A DNA stretch of 27,614 nucleotides from Propionibacteriales bacterium (GTDB taxonomy: Bacteria; Actinomycetota; Actinomycetes; Propionibacteriales; Propionibacteriaceae), in contig JADGPB010000002.1 of assembly GCA_017882655.1 (NCBI GenBank), positions 1-27,614 of the forward strand, given 5' to 3'. Within the stretch, counting starts at the first letter, position 1. The number at the start of each line of letters is the position of its first letter. Positions 7,747-15,600 of this stretch are shown here, in pieces. Both the position numbers and the translations under genes were made by a program. The notes under the pieces are model-generated. The model made no database searches. It had not been told where the DNA came from and saw only the letters and a program-made list of their open reading frames with translations.

Positions 7747-8810
7747 GTCGTCGCCGGCCTCTGGTACGCCACCTCATCGGAAAGACTCCCCCGCGGCTGG
7801 GAGAGACTTCCCCGCGTCTCGGAGAGGCCTTCCCCCGCCTCATGGCGGTCGCGCATGACGATCGGCGGTTGCGGGACCGCCGCGACGATCGGCTCGAGGA
7901 CGTCGTCGGCGGTGAGGTCCTCAGCCAGCGCCTCGTACGACAGCACCATCCGGTGCCGCAGCACGTCACCGCTCAGCTCGGCGACATCGGTGGGGAGTAC
8001 GAAGTCGCGGCCGCGCAGGAACGCGAGCGCGCGGCCGGCGAGGATGAGGTTGATCGAGGCGCGCGGGCTGGCTCCGTACGTGATGAACCGCGACAGGTGG
8101 CCCTGCCCGACGGTCTCCGGATCGCGGGTGGCGGAGACGAGCGAGACGGCGTACGAGATGACGCCGGGGTCCACGTACACCGCGTCGGACTGAGCCTGCA
8201 TCCGCTTGAGGTCGTCGAGGGTCAGGACCTGCTCGGTCTTCACGGGCGCCGACGTCATGCGCTCGACCACCGCGTACTCCTCGGACACCGACGGGTACCC
8301 GATGAGCACCTTGAGCATGAACCGGTCGACCTGTGCCTCGGGCAGCGGGTACGTACCCTCGGACTCGATGGGGTTCTGCGTCGCCATGACGAGGAACGGG
8401 TCGGGAGCTGGGTACGTGGTACGGCCGATGGTGACCTGCCGCTCCTGCATCACCTCGAGCAGCGCCGACTGGACCTTCGCGGGCGCGCGGTTGATCTCGT
8501 CCGCGAGCAGCAGGTTGGCGAACACCGGACCGAGGGCCGTCTCGAACTCGCCGGTCTTCTGGTTGTACAGACGGGTGCCGGTGACGTCGGCCGGTACGAG
8601 ATCGGGGGTGAACTGGATCCGCTGGAACTGGCCGCCCATCGTGGCTGCGAGCGTCTTGATCGACAGCGTCTTCGCCAGGCCGGGCACACCCTCGACGAGC
8701 AGGTGGCCGCGGGCGAGGAGGCAGACGGCCATGCGCTCCAGGAGCACGTCCTGGCCCACGATCGTGCGCTTCACCTGGTAGAGCGCCTGCTCGAGCGGGT
8801 TCGTTGTCAT
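7743..8810 (-). CDS. moxR: MoxR-family AAA+ ATPase
   Basis: This 355-residue ATPase has the Walker A GVPGLAKT at 41-48, Walker B LLLADE at 100-105, the sensor-1 ATQNP segment at 143-147 and the MoxR lid domain to about 315. MoxR proteins use ATP hydrolysis as chaperone-like machines that load metals or cofactors or mature protein complexes, together with VWA partners such as those encoded just downstream. The ATG at 8810 is preceded by GAGGAT, which overlaps the end of the protease gene, and the gap to that gene is only 8 nt. The C-terminal tail after about 330 is odd: three 7-residue repeats (GEGLSET, RGSLSQP, RGSLSDE) not expected in the family. Confidence 0.95.
   Translation of the reverse strand: MTTNPLEQALYQVKRTIVGQDVLLERMAVCLLARGHLLVEGVPGLAKTLSIKTLAATMGGQFQRIQFTPDLVPADVTGTRLYNQKTGEFETALGPVFANLLLADEINRAPAKVQSALLEVMQERQVTIGRTTYPAPDPFLVMATQNPIESEGTYPLPEAQVDRFMLKVLIGYPSVSEEYAVVERMTSAPVKTEQVLTLDDLKRMQAQSDAVYVDPGVISYAVSLVSATRDPETVGQGHLSRFITYGASPRASINLILAGRALAFLRGRDFVLPTDVAELSGDVLRHRMVLSYEALAEDLTADDVLEPIVAAVPQPPIVMRDRHEAGEGLSETRGSLSQPRGSLSDEVAYQRPATT
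7780..7842. repeat. Three tandem 21-bp repeats inside the moxR 3' end
   Basis: Units of 21 bp at 7780-7800, 7801-7821 and 7822-7842 share the frame GAGAGRCTTCCCCCGCG with changes. They encode a repeated heptapeptide in the MoxR tail. The period is a multiple of three, so copy-number changes would keep the reading frame. Confidence 0.7.
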
Positions 8811-8818
8811 CGGATCCT

Positions 8819-9841
8819 CTACTTCGGTGGGGCGCCGGCGGCGCCGCCGGCTGTGGCGATGGGCACGGCGAAGCCGATGCCTGCGAAGCTGTCCTCGCCG
8901 GACGGGTTGGCGAGCGCGGTGACCACGCCCACGACCTGGCCGGCCTTGTTCACGAGCGGTCCGCCGGAGTTGCCGGGGTTGACGGCCGCGTCGGTCTGGA
9001 TGAGTCCGACCAGGGTGGTGCCCTGGATGGTGACCGTACGGTTCAGGGCCGAGACCACTCCGCCGGAGAGCGACCCGGCGTAGCCGAGCGGGTTTCCGAT
9101 CGCGAAGACCTCGTCGCCGACCCCCACGCCACCGCCGAGGGTGGCCGGTACGACGACCTCGGGCAGCGTGGCCGGGCTGAGTACGGCGATGTCCTGGGCG
9201 GGCGTCGACGCGGTGACCGTCGCCGCGGACTGCGTCCCGTCCGCGAACCGTACGGTGATCGTGGTCGCTCCCCTCACGACGTGAAGCGCAGTGAGGATGG
9301 TGCCGTCGTCCTTGACCACCGTGCCGGCACCGAGACCTTGGCCTGTCGCCGAGGCGGTCGTGATGACGACGAGGGACAGCCGCACCGCGGCGTACGCGGT
9401 GGTGCCGTCCGCGGGTTGCCCGGCCTGCTGCTTGGCCTGGTTGGCGAGCGCCTTGGTGATCGCCTGGTTGACGTCGTCCTGCGAGATCGGTGCGGGTCCG
9501 GCCGGGCGGACGGCGAGCCAGACCGCCAGTGCAGCCACGACGACGATGGCGGACGCGATCAGGACCACGCGGCGTACATGGGTCTGCGTCCAGGTACGGA
9601 TGCGGGCCAGCCGGTCTCGTACAGGCACCTTCTCCGAGTCCGGGTAGCGGTCGCGAGAGAACTCGTCCTCGAGCGTCTCGCGCTGGTAGCCGGCGTCGGT
9701 GGGCTTGAGAATCGTACGGGGCGGTGCGGTGACTGCGCTTGTGTGGTCGGGCGGCGGGGCGAGAAGCAGCCGTCTCGCCTCGGCGCGATCCGTGGGCGTG
9801 GGAGAAGGGACCTCACCCGACGCTTCCGGCAGTCGCCCCAT
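8819..9841 (-). CDS. Membrane-anchored trypsin-like (HtrA-type) serine protease, no PDZ domain
   Basis: The 340-residue protein has a Pro/acid-rich cytoplasmic N-terminus (1-90), one membrane helix (about 92-112) and an extracytoplasmic trypsin-like domain. The triad is His187 in TALHVV, Asp217 in AQDIAVL and Ser292 in NPGNSGGPLV, in HtrA/DegP spacing. HtrA proteins usually continue into a PDZ domain; here the chain stops about 48 residues after the catalytic Ser. The start at 9841 is chosen because TACGCT ends 6 nt upstream (leaderless). An extension to 9949 lacks coding character. It is the first gene of the protease-moxR-DUF58-VWA-VWA operon, and its product would share the extracytoplasmic face of the membrane. 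It may process or quality-control the client of the MoxR system. Confidence 0.92.
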   Translation of the reverse strand: MGRLPEASGEVPSPTPTDRAEARRLLLAPPPDHTSAVTAPPRTILKPTDAGYQRETLEDEFSRDRYPDSEKVPVRDRLARIRTWTQTHVRRVVLIASAIVVVAALAVWLAVRPAGPAPISQDDVNQAITKALANQAKQQAGQPADGTTAYAAVRLSLVVITTASATGQGLGAGTVVKDDGTILTALHVVRGATTITVRFADGTQSAATVTASTPAQDIAVLSPATLPEVVVPATLGGGVGVGDEVFAIGNPLGYAGSLSGGVVSALNRTVTIQGTTLVGLIQTDAAVNPGNSGGPLVNKAGQVVGVVTALANPSGEDSFAGIGFAVPIATAGGAAGAPPK

Positions 9842-9847
9842 CTCTTC

Positions 9848-9853
9848 AGCGTA
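9848..9853 (-). promoter_or_regulatory. -10 box TACGCT, leaderless promoter of the protease-moxR operon
   Basis: On the minus strand TACGCT is followed by 6 nt (GAAGAG) and the ATG at 9841. This would place the transcript start at the start codon and makes the operon's first gene leaderless. GAAGAG is too close to the ATG to serve as a ribosome site. Confidence 0.6.
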
Positions 9854-9953
9854 TGTGCCGTTCTCCACAATCGGGAGGGCCAGTAAGGCTACCCACAGCC
9901 AAGTCATAGCCGCTGGACAGGATGCGGTCAGGATCCGCCCGTGGCCCATCCCG

Positions 9954-10027
9954 CGACCTCACAGGCAAAACTCCGACCTCACAGGCAAAACTCCGACCTC
10001 ACGGGCGAAGTTTTGCCTGTGAGGTCG
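9954..10027. repeat. 20-bp tandem repeats with an inverted copy
   Basis: CGACCTCACAGGCAAAACTC is repeated perfectly at 9954-9973 and 9974-9993, then a partial, slightly changed copy runs to about 10010. An exact 18-bp inverse complement of the unit (GTTTTGCCTGTGAGGTCG) follows at 10010-10027. Either of the two direct copies can therefore pair with the inverted copy to form a perfect 18-bp stem, and the third copy can pair with it in a shorter hairpin. The cluster lies between two divergent genes, so it is not in a normal terminator position. Confidence 0.85.
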
Positions 10028-10076
10028 AGAGGGATCAGGCGGGTGTTCCGCGGGTGATGGGTGGCGGCCGACCACG

Positions 10077-10082
10077 TACGGT
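10077..10082 (+). promoter_or_regulatory. -10 box TACGGT, leaderless promoter of the OsmC gene
   Basis: TACGGT is followed by 6 nt and the ATG at 10089; no Shine-Dalgarno sequence is present. Confidence 0.6.
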
Positions 10083-10088
10083 TCGTAC

Positions 10089-10547
10089 ATGCTCACGCAC
10101 ACATACGCGACGCGGCTGGTCTGGGAGGGCTCGACGGCGGAGGGGTACCGCTCGTACTCGCGGGACCACTCCGGTGTCACCATCCCCGCGACTCAGGAGC
10201 TCGCGCTGTCGGCCGATCCGGCGTACCGCGGTAACCGCGACTTGCTCAACCCCGAGCAGCTGCTGGTGATGGCGGCCAGCTCGTGTCAGCTGCTGAGCTT
10301 CCTCGCCGTCGCGGCGCGACAAGGGGTGACAGTCCTCGGCTACACCGACGATGCGCAGGGGTGGATGGACGTCGCCGATACGCCGGTACGGGTGGGCCGG
10401 ATCACGTTGAGCCCCGTGATCGAGGTCGCTGCGGGTGTTGACCCCGACGATGTCGTCCGCATGTCCGAGCAGGCCCACGAGGAGTGCTTCATCGCCAACT
10501 CCCTGACGACGACGATCGAGCTGGCTGTCACGGTGGTGGCTAGGTAG
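10089..10547 (+). CDS. OsmC/Ohr-family peroxidase
   Basis: The 152-residue product is a full-length OsmC-family protein, a small homodimeric thiol peroxidase that reduces organic hydroperoxides. The two redox cysteines are Cys66 in AASSCQLLSFL and Cys133 in HEECFIANS. The NPEQLL segment before the first Cys is typical of the family, and an Arg and Glu-rich N-terminal half supplies the rest of the site. The start follows a leaderless TACGGT box. A 7-bp hairpin 44 nt after the stop ends the transcript. It precedes a YghZ-type reductase in the same direction with its own promoter region, so both may serve detoxification, but they look like separate units. Confidence 0.9.
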   Translation: MLTHTYATRLVWEGSTAEGYRSYSRDHSGVTIPATQELALSADPAYRGNRDLLNPEQLLVMAASSCQLLSFLAVAARQGVTVLGYTDDAQGWMDVADTPVRVGRITLSPVIEVAAGVDPDDVVRMSEQAHEECFIANSLTTTIELAVTVVAR

Positions 10548-10590
10548 CGCGCCGGGTACTCGCCCTCGCCCTGGCGCCGTAGCGGGTGTT

Positions 10591-10609
10591 CGCCACAGGG
10601 TGTGTGGCG
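10591..10609 (+). terminator. Hairpin after the OsmC gene
   Basis: CGCCACA (10591-10597) and TGTGGCG (10603-10609) form a perfect 7-bp stem with loop GGGTG, 44 nt after the stop. There is no T-run. Confidence 0.55.
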
Positions 10610-10683
10610 GCCGACTTCATAACCAGCGCAACACGGGCTTTGGCAAGGGGGAGCAACTCAGTCGACGCGCATCGCCCGCCGAC

Positions 10684-10710
10684 TAGGGTCGAAACGTCGA
10701 TCTTAAGGAG
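10684..10710 (+). promoter_or_regulatory. -10 box TAGGGT and Shine-Dalgarno AAGGAG for the YghZ-type reductase
   Basis: TAGGGT (10684-10689) lies 27 nt before the ATG at 10717, and AAGGAG (10705-10710) lies 6 nt before it. In contrast to the neighbouring promoters this one gives a short leader with a good ribosome site. Confidence 0.5.
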
Positions 10711-10716
10711 TCATCC

Positions 10717-11757
10717 ATGCCGATCTTGGACCCGTACCACGCCGACCCGAGCCGTTATGACGGCCGCATGCCGTACAGGCGGGTCGGCAAGAGCGGACTC
10801 GTGCTGCCGGCGGTGTCGCTGGGCTTGTGGCACAACTTCGGCGACGACGTGCCGTTCGACCGCCAGCGGGACATCCTGCGTCGCGCGTTCGATCTCGGCG
10901 TCACGCACTTCGACCTGGCCAACAACTACGGCCCTCCGTACGGCGCGGCTGAGGAGAACTTCGCCCGCCACCTGCGGCAGGACTTCCTCCCGTACCGCGA
11001 GCAGCTCGTCATCTCCACGAAGGCCGGTTGGGACTACTGGCCCGGGCCGTACGGGGATCTGGGGTCGCGCAAGTACCTTCTCGACAGCCTCGACGCGTCG
11101 CTGGCCCGCATGGGCACCGATCACGTCGACATCTTCTACCACCACCGCGCCGACCCGGACACGCCTCTCGAGGAGACGATGGGAGCGCTCGACTACGCCG
11201 TACGGTCAGGCCGCGCGCGTTACGTCGGCGTCTCTTCCTACTCGCCGCAACGCACCAAGAAGGCTGTCGAGATCCTCAACGCCCTCGGAACGCCGCTCCT
11301 GATCCACCAGCCCTCGTACTCGATGCTCAACCGCTGGGTCGAGGAGGGTCTGCTCGACACCCTTGACGAGACCGGCGTCGGCTGCATCGCGTTCTCGCCG
11401 CTGGCCCAAGGGATGCTCACCAGCAAGTACCTGAACGGCATCCCGGACGACTCCCGCGCCGCCCAGGGCAAGTCACTGTCGCCGGACCTGCTCACCGACG
11501 AGAACCTGGCACACATCCGTGCGCTCAACGAGATCGCCGCCAGCCGTCATCAGACGCTGGCGCAGCTCGCCCTCGCGTGGGTCCTCCGTCGGAACACGGT
11601 CACGTCAGCGCTCGTCGGCGCGTCCAGCGTGAAGCAGCTCGAGGATTCGGTGGCGGCTGTGACGAACATCACGTTCACCGACCACGAGCTCAAGGCGATC
11701 GACGAGCACGCGACAGATGGAGGCCTCAACCTGTGGGCGGGACCGAGCAGCATCTGA
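10717..11757 (+). CDS. yghZ: Aldo/keto reductase, YghZ (L-glyceraldehyde 3-phosphate reductase) type
   Basis: The 346-residue protein closely follows the E. coli YghZ/Gpr pattern: the N-terminal RYDGRMPYRRVGKSGLVLPAVSLGLWHNFG stretch (split here only by position 13-42), AEENF, and the C-terminal NLWAGPSSI. YghZ reduces toxic L-glyceraldehyde 3-phosphate and methylglyoxal with NADPH. The tetrad is Asp66 and Tyr71 in HFDLANNYG, Lys102 in ISTKAGW and His143 in FYHHR. The GASSVKQLED block near 305 binds the NADP phosphate. AAGGAG 6 nt upstream fixes the start. It ends 23 bp from a convergent lipoprotein gene. A second, unrelated aldo/keto reductase lies at 2949; the two are too different to be recent duplicates. 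Confidence 0.9.
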   Translation: MPILDPYHADPSRYDGRMPYRRVGKSGLVLPAVSLGLWHNFGDDVPFDRQRDILRRAFDLGVTHFDLANNYGPPYGAAEENFARHLRQDFLPYREQLVISTKAGWDYWPGPYGDLGSRKYLLDSLDASLARMGTDHVDIFYHHRADPDTPLEETMGALDYAVRSGRARYVGVSSYSPQRTKKAVEILNALGTPLLIHQPSYSMLNRWVEEGLLDTLDETGVGCIAFSPLAQGMLTSKYLNGIPDDSRAAQGKSLSPDLLTDENLAHIRALNEIAASRHQTLAQLALAWVLRRNTVTSALVGASSVKQLEDSVAAVTNITFTDHELKAIDEHATDGGLNLWAGPSSI

Positions 11758-11760
11758 CGA

Positions 11761-11775
11761 GACGGACGTCCCGTC
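11761..11775. terminator. Possible bidirectional terminator hairpin
   Basis: GACGG-ACGTC-CCGTC in the 23-bp gap between the convergent reductase and lipoprotein genes can form a 5-bp stem. It is weak, but it is the only structure between two converging stops. Confidence 0.3.
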
Positions 11776-11780
11776 CGGGG

Positions 11781-12545
11781 TCAGCGGACCTCGGACGGTT
11801 CCGGCTCGGCGATGTCGACGGCGCTGTTGAAGTCCCCGTACGTGACGGTGACGGAGGTCGTTGTCGACGCGATGCCGCCGCTCACCAGGCTGTACGAGAC
11901 CTGGTGGAGCAGGTCGGATGAGTCCAGCCAGAGCTCGACGGTCGTGGTGCCGGTCGCGCTTGGGGCGAAGACGCTCGAGTCGACCAGCGCGCGCCAGTGC
12001 TGGACGGCCAGTCCGTTGACGACGTCCGGCCCGAGGTAGGTGAGGTCTTGTACCGAGGATCCGACGAGGCTGACCAGGGTCGGCAGGTCAGGTCGGACGG
12101 TCGCCAGGCCGAGCCGCGCCACGGAGGAGGAGACCGACGACAGCCCGTACTTGCCCACTCCCGCCTTCGTGTACAGCTTGTCGCCGACCATGATCAACGT
12201 CAGCGGCTGGCCGTTCTGGGTACCGTCGAGGCGGCAGCGCGGCGTGGCCACGTCGGTCACGTCGTACGCGCCGTTGTACTTCAGGGTCAGGTCGCCGGTG
12301 GGCATCCCGGTCTTGATGACGAGGACGAAGGTGCCGGTCGGTACGGACTGGGCAGCATTGACCACCCGGCTCTCGAACCCGGCGACATCGAGGGGCGCAC
12401 CGATGGCGGGGGCTGTGGGAGCGATGGAGGACCAGGAAGGTGTCACCCGCGCCGTGGCACCGGGCTGAGGGCCGTTGAGCGGCATGCAACCACCCAGGGC
12501 GACCAGCAGGCCGAGACTGGCTGCCAGCCTCCACGGAAACGACAC
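11781..12545 (-). CDS. LppX/LprG-like lipoprotein
   Basis: The 254-residue product starts with a basic residue, a hydrophobic segment and a lipobox LGGC with Cys20, so it is exported and anchored by an N-terminal lipid. A Ser/Pro/Ala linker to about 50 leads to a beta-rich domain with TLKYNGAYDVTDVATP near 86-101 and repeated strand-turn blocks. This matches the general plan of the mycobacterial LppX/LprA/LprF/LprG family, which carry hydrophobic ligands between inner membrane and envelope. The start is a GTG at 12545; it begins the signal peptide neatly, though no ribosome site is clear. It diverges from an MFS transporter gene. The family call rests on overall pattern rather than a strict motif. 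Confidence 0.7.
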   Translation of the reverse strand: MSFPWRLAASLGLLVALGGCMPLNGPQPGATARVTPSWSSIAPTAPAIGAPLDVAGFESRVVNAAQSVPTGTFVLVIKTGMPTGDLTLKYNGAYDVTDVATPRCRLDGTQNGQPLTLIMVGDKLYTKAGVGKYGLSSVSSSVARLGLATVRPDLPTLVSLVGSSVQDLTYLGPDVVNGLAVQHWRALVDSSVFAPSATGTTTVELWLDSSDLLHQVSYSLVSGGIASTTTSVTVTYGDFNSAVDIAEPEPSEVR

Positions 12546-12634
12546 CCGACCATTGAAAGGTGTAAATCGTCAAGAGAAGGTTTCGCGCGGCTAAGAGATG
12601 GCCCATAAAGATTCTCAGGTTGACGCGAAACGGC

Positions 12635-12664
12635 TTGTCCGGGGCTCGCGGATCGCCATAATCT
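12635..12664 (+). promoter_or_regulatory. Promoter of the MFS-peptidase operon (TTGTCC / TAATCT)
   Basis: TTGTCC (12635-12640) and TAATCT (12659-12664) are separated by 18 nt; the overlapping CATAAT gives 16 nt. This is the best -35/-10 pair in the window. AGGA before the ATG at 12723 supports a leadered transcript. Confidence 0.45.
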
Positions 12665-12722
12665 CACGACTCTCGTCCCTCTTACTCGCCTGTTCGGTCG
12701 CGAAACCGTGCCAGGATCAGCC

Positions 12723-14168
12723 ATGACCAAGCGCACAGCGCTCGCGGGGGGCGTGGTCGGGGGGCTCGCGGTGGTGGAGTTCACCTCCGGCGTGATCCAG
12801 GGCTACTACACACCTCTGTTCAGCGACATCGCCCGCAGGCTTGCCATCCATGACGCGGACATCAACTGGCTCGAGGCTGTGCAGCTCCTACTGTCCGCCA
12901 TCGTCGTACCGCTCCTGGCGCGCCTAGGTGACATGTACGGGCATCGGCGGGTGCTGCTCGGCACGCTGATCCTCACCGGCGCGTCGGCGTGGGGCGTCGC
13001 CGTGGCGCCGAGCTTCCCGCTGTTCCTCACGCTGTGGGCATTGATGGGCTTCTACGTGGTGTGGCTGCCGCTCAACGTCGCCATCATCTACGCGCGCGCC
13101 CGGCGCCTGCCCGATACCGCCGCGCTCACCCGCCGCGCCTCCGGCGTGATCGTCGTCGCTCTCGAGGCCGGCGCGATCTCCGGTGCCCTCGCCGCGGGCC
13201 AGCTCGGCGTGGTCTTCAAGGACCACCTGTGGATCGTCCTCGCCGTACCAGCCGCACTCATCACCGTCGCCTTCGTCGTCGTGTGGCGCTTCGTCGCCGA
13301 CCCCGGCGAGCGCTCGGGTGGCCGCATCGACACCCGCGGCGCCGTCGTACTCTCCCTCGGTCTGCTCGCCATCACCGGCGGCCTCAGCCTGGTACGCCTC
13401 GCCGGCATCACCCCGCTCGTGATCGGCCTTGTCATCGCAGGGATCGCGATCGTCGTGGGCTTCGTCTGGATGGAGCGCCGTACAGACTCGCCGCTGGTCG
13501 ACATCCATCTCGTCACCCAGCCGACGCTGTGGCCTGTCTTCCTCACCTCGGCGCTCATCGGCGTCAGCCTGCTCGGCGCCCAGGGCGCGTTGTCCACGTT
13601 CGTCCGTACAGACCGGTCCGTGTACGGCTACGGCCTGAGCCTCACCTCGGCCACCGCCTCGTACCTCATCGGCGGCTACGTCCTCAGCCTTCTCGTCGGC
13701 GCGGCCACGTTCGCGCGGATCAGCGCGTCGTTCACGCCCCGGCTGGTGCTGGTGGGCGCCACCGGGATGATCGGCGTCGGCTACTTCGGGCTGGTCCTGC
13801 TGCACGGCAACCTCGTCGAGGTCACGGCCTGCATGGTAATCGCCGGACTCGGCTCCGGCGCACTGGTCGCGGCGCTTCCCGCAGCCGCGGCGTCGGCCGC
13901 CCCGATCGGGGAGACGGCCATGGCTACGGGCCTCACGAACATGACCAAGACCGTGGGCGGCTCGTTCGCGAGCGCGGCCTTCGCGATCGCCTTGGTCCAG
14001 GGAGTCACCTCGGGCACGGCTGCCCCGATGTCCGGGTACATCACGGTGTGGGTCATCTGCAGCGGTACGGCGGTGGTGGCGCTCATCACGCTTCTCACCG
14101 TGCCGAAGGTCGCGTTCACATCCTCGCCCGACTCCCACGCGCTACCGGAGGAAGAGGTCGCAGCATGA
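12723..14168 (+). CDS. MFS transporter, DHA2-like (about 14 membrane segments)
   Basis: The 481-residue protein is almost entirely hydrophobic with about 14 predicted membrane segments and the MFS loop motif GDMYGHRR (about residues 66-73), which identifies a proton-driven drug/solute exporter of the DHA2 layout. Acidic residues near the ends of the first helices and a Pro/Gly-rich fifth-helix region are consistent with antiport. The ATG at 12723 is chosen over one at 12708 because AGGA lies 6 nt upstream. The last codons overlap the M20 peptidase start (ATGA), so the exporter and the hydrolase are made together, suggesting that they handle the same peptide or N-acyl amino acid. The substrate is unknown. 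Confidence 0.87.
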   Translation: MTKRTALAGGVVGGLAVVEFTSGVIQGYYTPLFSDIARRLAIHDADINWLEAVQLLLSAIVVPLLARLGDMYGHRRVLLGTLILTGASAWGVAVAPSFPLFLTLWALMGFYVVWLPLNVAIIYARARRLPDTAALTRRASGVIVVALEAGAISGALAAGQLGVVFKDHLWIVLAVPAALITVAFVVVWRFVADPGERSGGRIDTRGAVVLSLGLLAITGGLSLVRLAGITPLVIGLVIAGIAIVVGFVWMERRTDSPLVDIHLVTQPTLWPVFLTSALIGVSLLGAQGALSTFVRTDRSVYGYGLSLTSATASYLIGGYVLSLLVGAATFARISASFTPRLVLVGATGMIGVGYFGLVLLHGNLVEVTACMVIAGLGSGALVAALPAAAASAAPIGETAMATGLTNMTKTVGGSFASAAFAIALVQGVTSGTAAPMSGYITVWVICSGTAVVALITLLTVPKVAFTSSPDSHALPEEEVAA

Positions 14169-15568
14169 GCCACGACGCGCCCACCCTTGCCGGACGACTG
14201 TCGCAGCTCGTACGGGTGCCCACGATCACTCCGCCCGACGGAGGGCCGTTGACGTCCGAGACGGCACGGGTGTTCGAGGAGTTGCACGCCCTGCTGCGCG
14301 GGCTCTATCCCACGGTGTTCTCGACTGCCGAGGTCATTCCCGTCGGCCGCGCCGGGCTCCTCCTCCGCCTCGCGGGTACCGGCGACGGTACGGGCGCGAC
14401 CGCGCTCGGACCCGTACTGCTCATGGCCCACCAGGACGTCGTCCCGGCACCGACCCACGACTGGGAGTCCGCCGGCTGGAGCCATCCGCCCTTCGCCGGG
14501 GTCGTCCAGGACGGCGAGGACGGGCTGACCGTGTACGGGCGGGGAACGCTCGACGACAAGGGCGCACTGCTGGTCCTGCTGGAGGCGGTCGAGGATCTCG
14601 TCTCTGAGGGCTGGGCACCGCACGAGGACCTCTACCTCTCTCTCGGCGGCGACGAGGAGTCGGACGGTCCGTCGGCAGTCGCGGCGATCGCCGAGCTGGA
14701 ACGCCGAGGCGTCACACCCGCACTCGTGGTCGACGAGGGCGGGGCTGTCACCACCGGCGTCGTCCCCGGTCTGACAAGGCAGGTTGCCGTCGTCGGCGTC
14801 GCGGAGAAGGGCGTCGTCAACCTCGAGGTCAGCGTGTCCGCCGACCCGCGCAAGCCCGCCCACTCGTCCACGCCGCCACGCCACAGCCCGACCGCGGCGC
14901 TCGGGAGGGCCCTGGCAGCTCTCGAGCGGAACCCCCATCCGGCGGTGCTCGACGACATCGCGGTACGGATGTTCACCGAGCTCGCCCCGTACGTGTCCGG
15001 CCCTCTCAAGCTCCTCCTCTCGCGTGCCGATCAGCTACGACCCGTACTGGCGCAGGTCTTCCCCTACGTCACCGCCGAACTCGCCGCGATGGTCCGTACG
15101 ACGACGGCCGCGACGATGCTCACGGGCTCGTCGGCCCCGAACGTCCTGGCGTCGCGCGCAACGGCGATCGTCAACATGCGAGTCGCCACTTCGAGCACGC
15201 TCGCCGGCGCCACCCGCCACGTGGAGAAGGTCGTCCACCGCGCGGTGGGCTCAGCGCTCACGGTCGAGGTTCGGGTTCTCGAAGGGCACGAACCGACCCC
15301 GGCGTCACCGTTCGACGAGCGCTGGGACGCGATCCGCGCCGCGATCGCCGCCTCCTACCCGGACACCCTCACCGTCCCGTACACGATGCTCGGGGCCAGC
15401 GACTCCCGTCATGCCGCCCGCATCGCACCGGCCGTCTACCGCTTCTCGCCGTTGTTCATGTCCGCCGCCCAGCGCGCCTCGGTGCACGGTGTCGACGAAC
15501 GGGTGTCCGCCGACTCACTCGTGAAGGGCGTCCGCTTCTACCGCGTACTGCTTTGTGGGATCGCCTGA
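14165..15568 (+). CDS. M20-family metallopeptidase / amidohydrolase (PM20D1/CPS1-like)
   Basis: The 467-residue enzyme is a two-zinc M20 hydrolase that cleaves dipeptides or N-acyl amino acids. The metal ligands are visible in order: His in LLMAHQDVVP, bridging Asp in GRGTLDDKG, catalytic Glu and ligand Glu in GGDEESDG, Asp in VVDEGG and the last His in SVHGVDERV. The spacing and the insertion between the halves resemble the carboxypeptidase S / PM20D1 branch rather than ArgE or DapE. No signal peptide, so it acts in the cytoplasm. GGAGGAAGAGG upstream and the ATGA overlap with the exporter gene fix the start. The gene ends 32 bp before the promoter-bearing gluA. Confidence 0.92.
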   Translation: MSHDAPTLAGRLSQLVRVPTITPPDGGPLTSETARVFEELHALLRGLYPTVFSTAEVIPVGRAGLLLRLAGTGDGTGATALGPVLLMAHQDVVPAPTHDWESAGWSHPPFAGVVQDGEDGLTVYGRGTLDDKGALLVLLEAVEDLVSEGWAPHEDLYLSLGGDEESDGPSAVAAIAELERRGVTPALVVDEGGAVTTGVVPGLTRQVAVVGVAEKGVVNLEVSVSADPRKPAHSSTPPRHSPTAALGRALAALERNPHPAVLDDIAVRMFTELAPYVSGPLKLLLSRADQLRPVLAQVFPYVTAELAAMVRTTTAATMLTGSSAPNVLASRATAIVNMRVATSSTLAGATRHVEKVVHRAVGSALTVEVRVLEGHEPTPASPFDERWDAIRAAIAASYPDTLTVPYTMLGASDSRHAARIAPAVYRFSPLFMSAAQRASVHGVDERVSADSLVKGVRFYRVLLCGIA

Positions 15569-15588
15569 ACTGTTTGCCTTCCCTCCCC

Positions 15589-15594
15589 TAGATT
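15589..15594 (+). promoter_or_regulatory. -10 box TAGATT, leaderless promoter of gluABCD
   Basis: TAGATT is followed by 6 nt (GACGAA) and the ATG at 15601. A CTGAAC about 18 nt upstream may serve as the -35. Confidence 0.6.
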
Positions 15595-15600
15595 GACGAA

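Noticed and set aside
9954..10027. CRISPR array
   Set aside because: Repeats are directly adjacent with no unique spacers, one copy is inverted, and there are no cas genes.
12924..14138. 404-codon minus-strand frame opposite the MFS gene
   Set aside because: Composition is charged low-complexity shadow; the plus strand encodes a clean multi-helix transporter.
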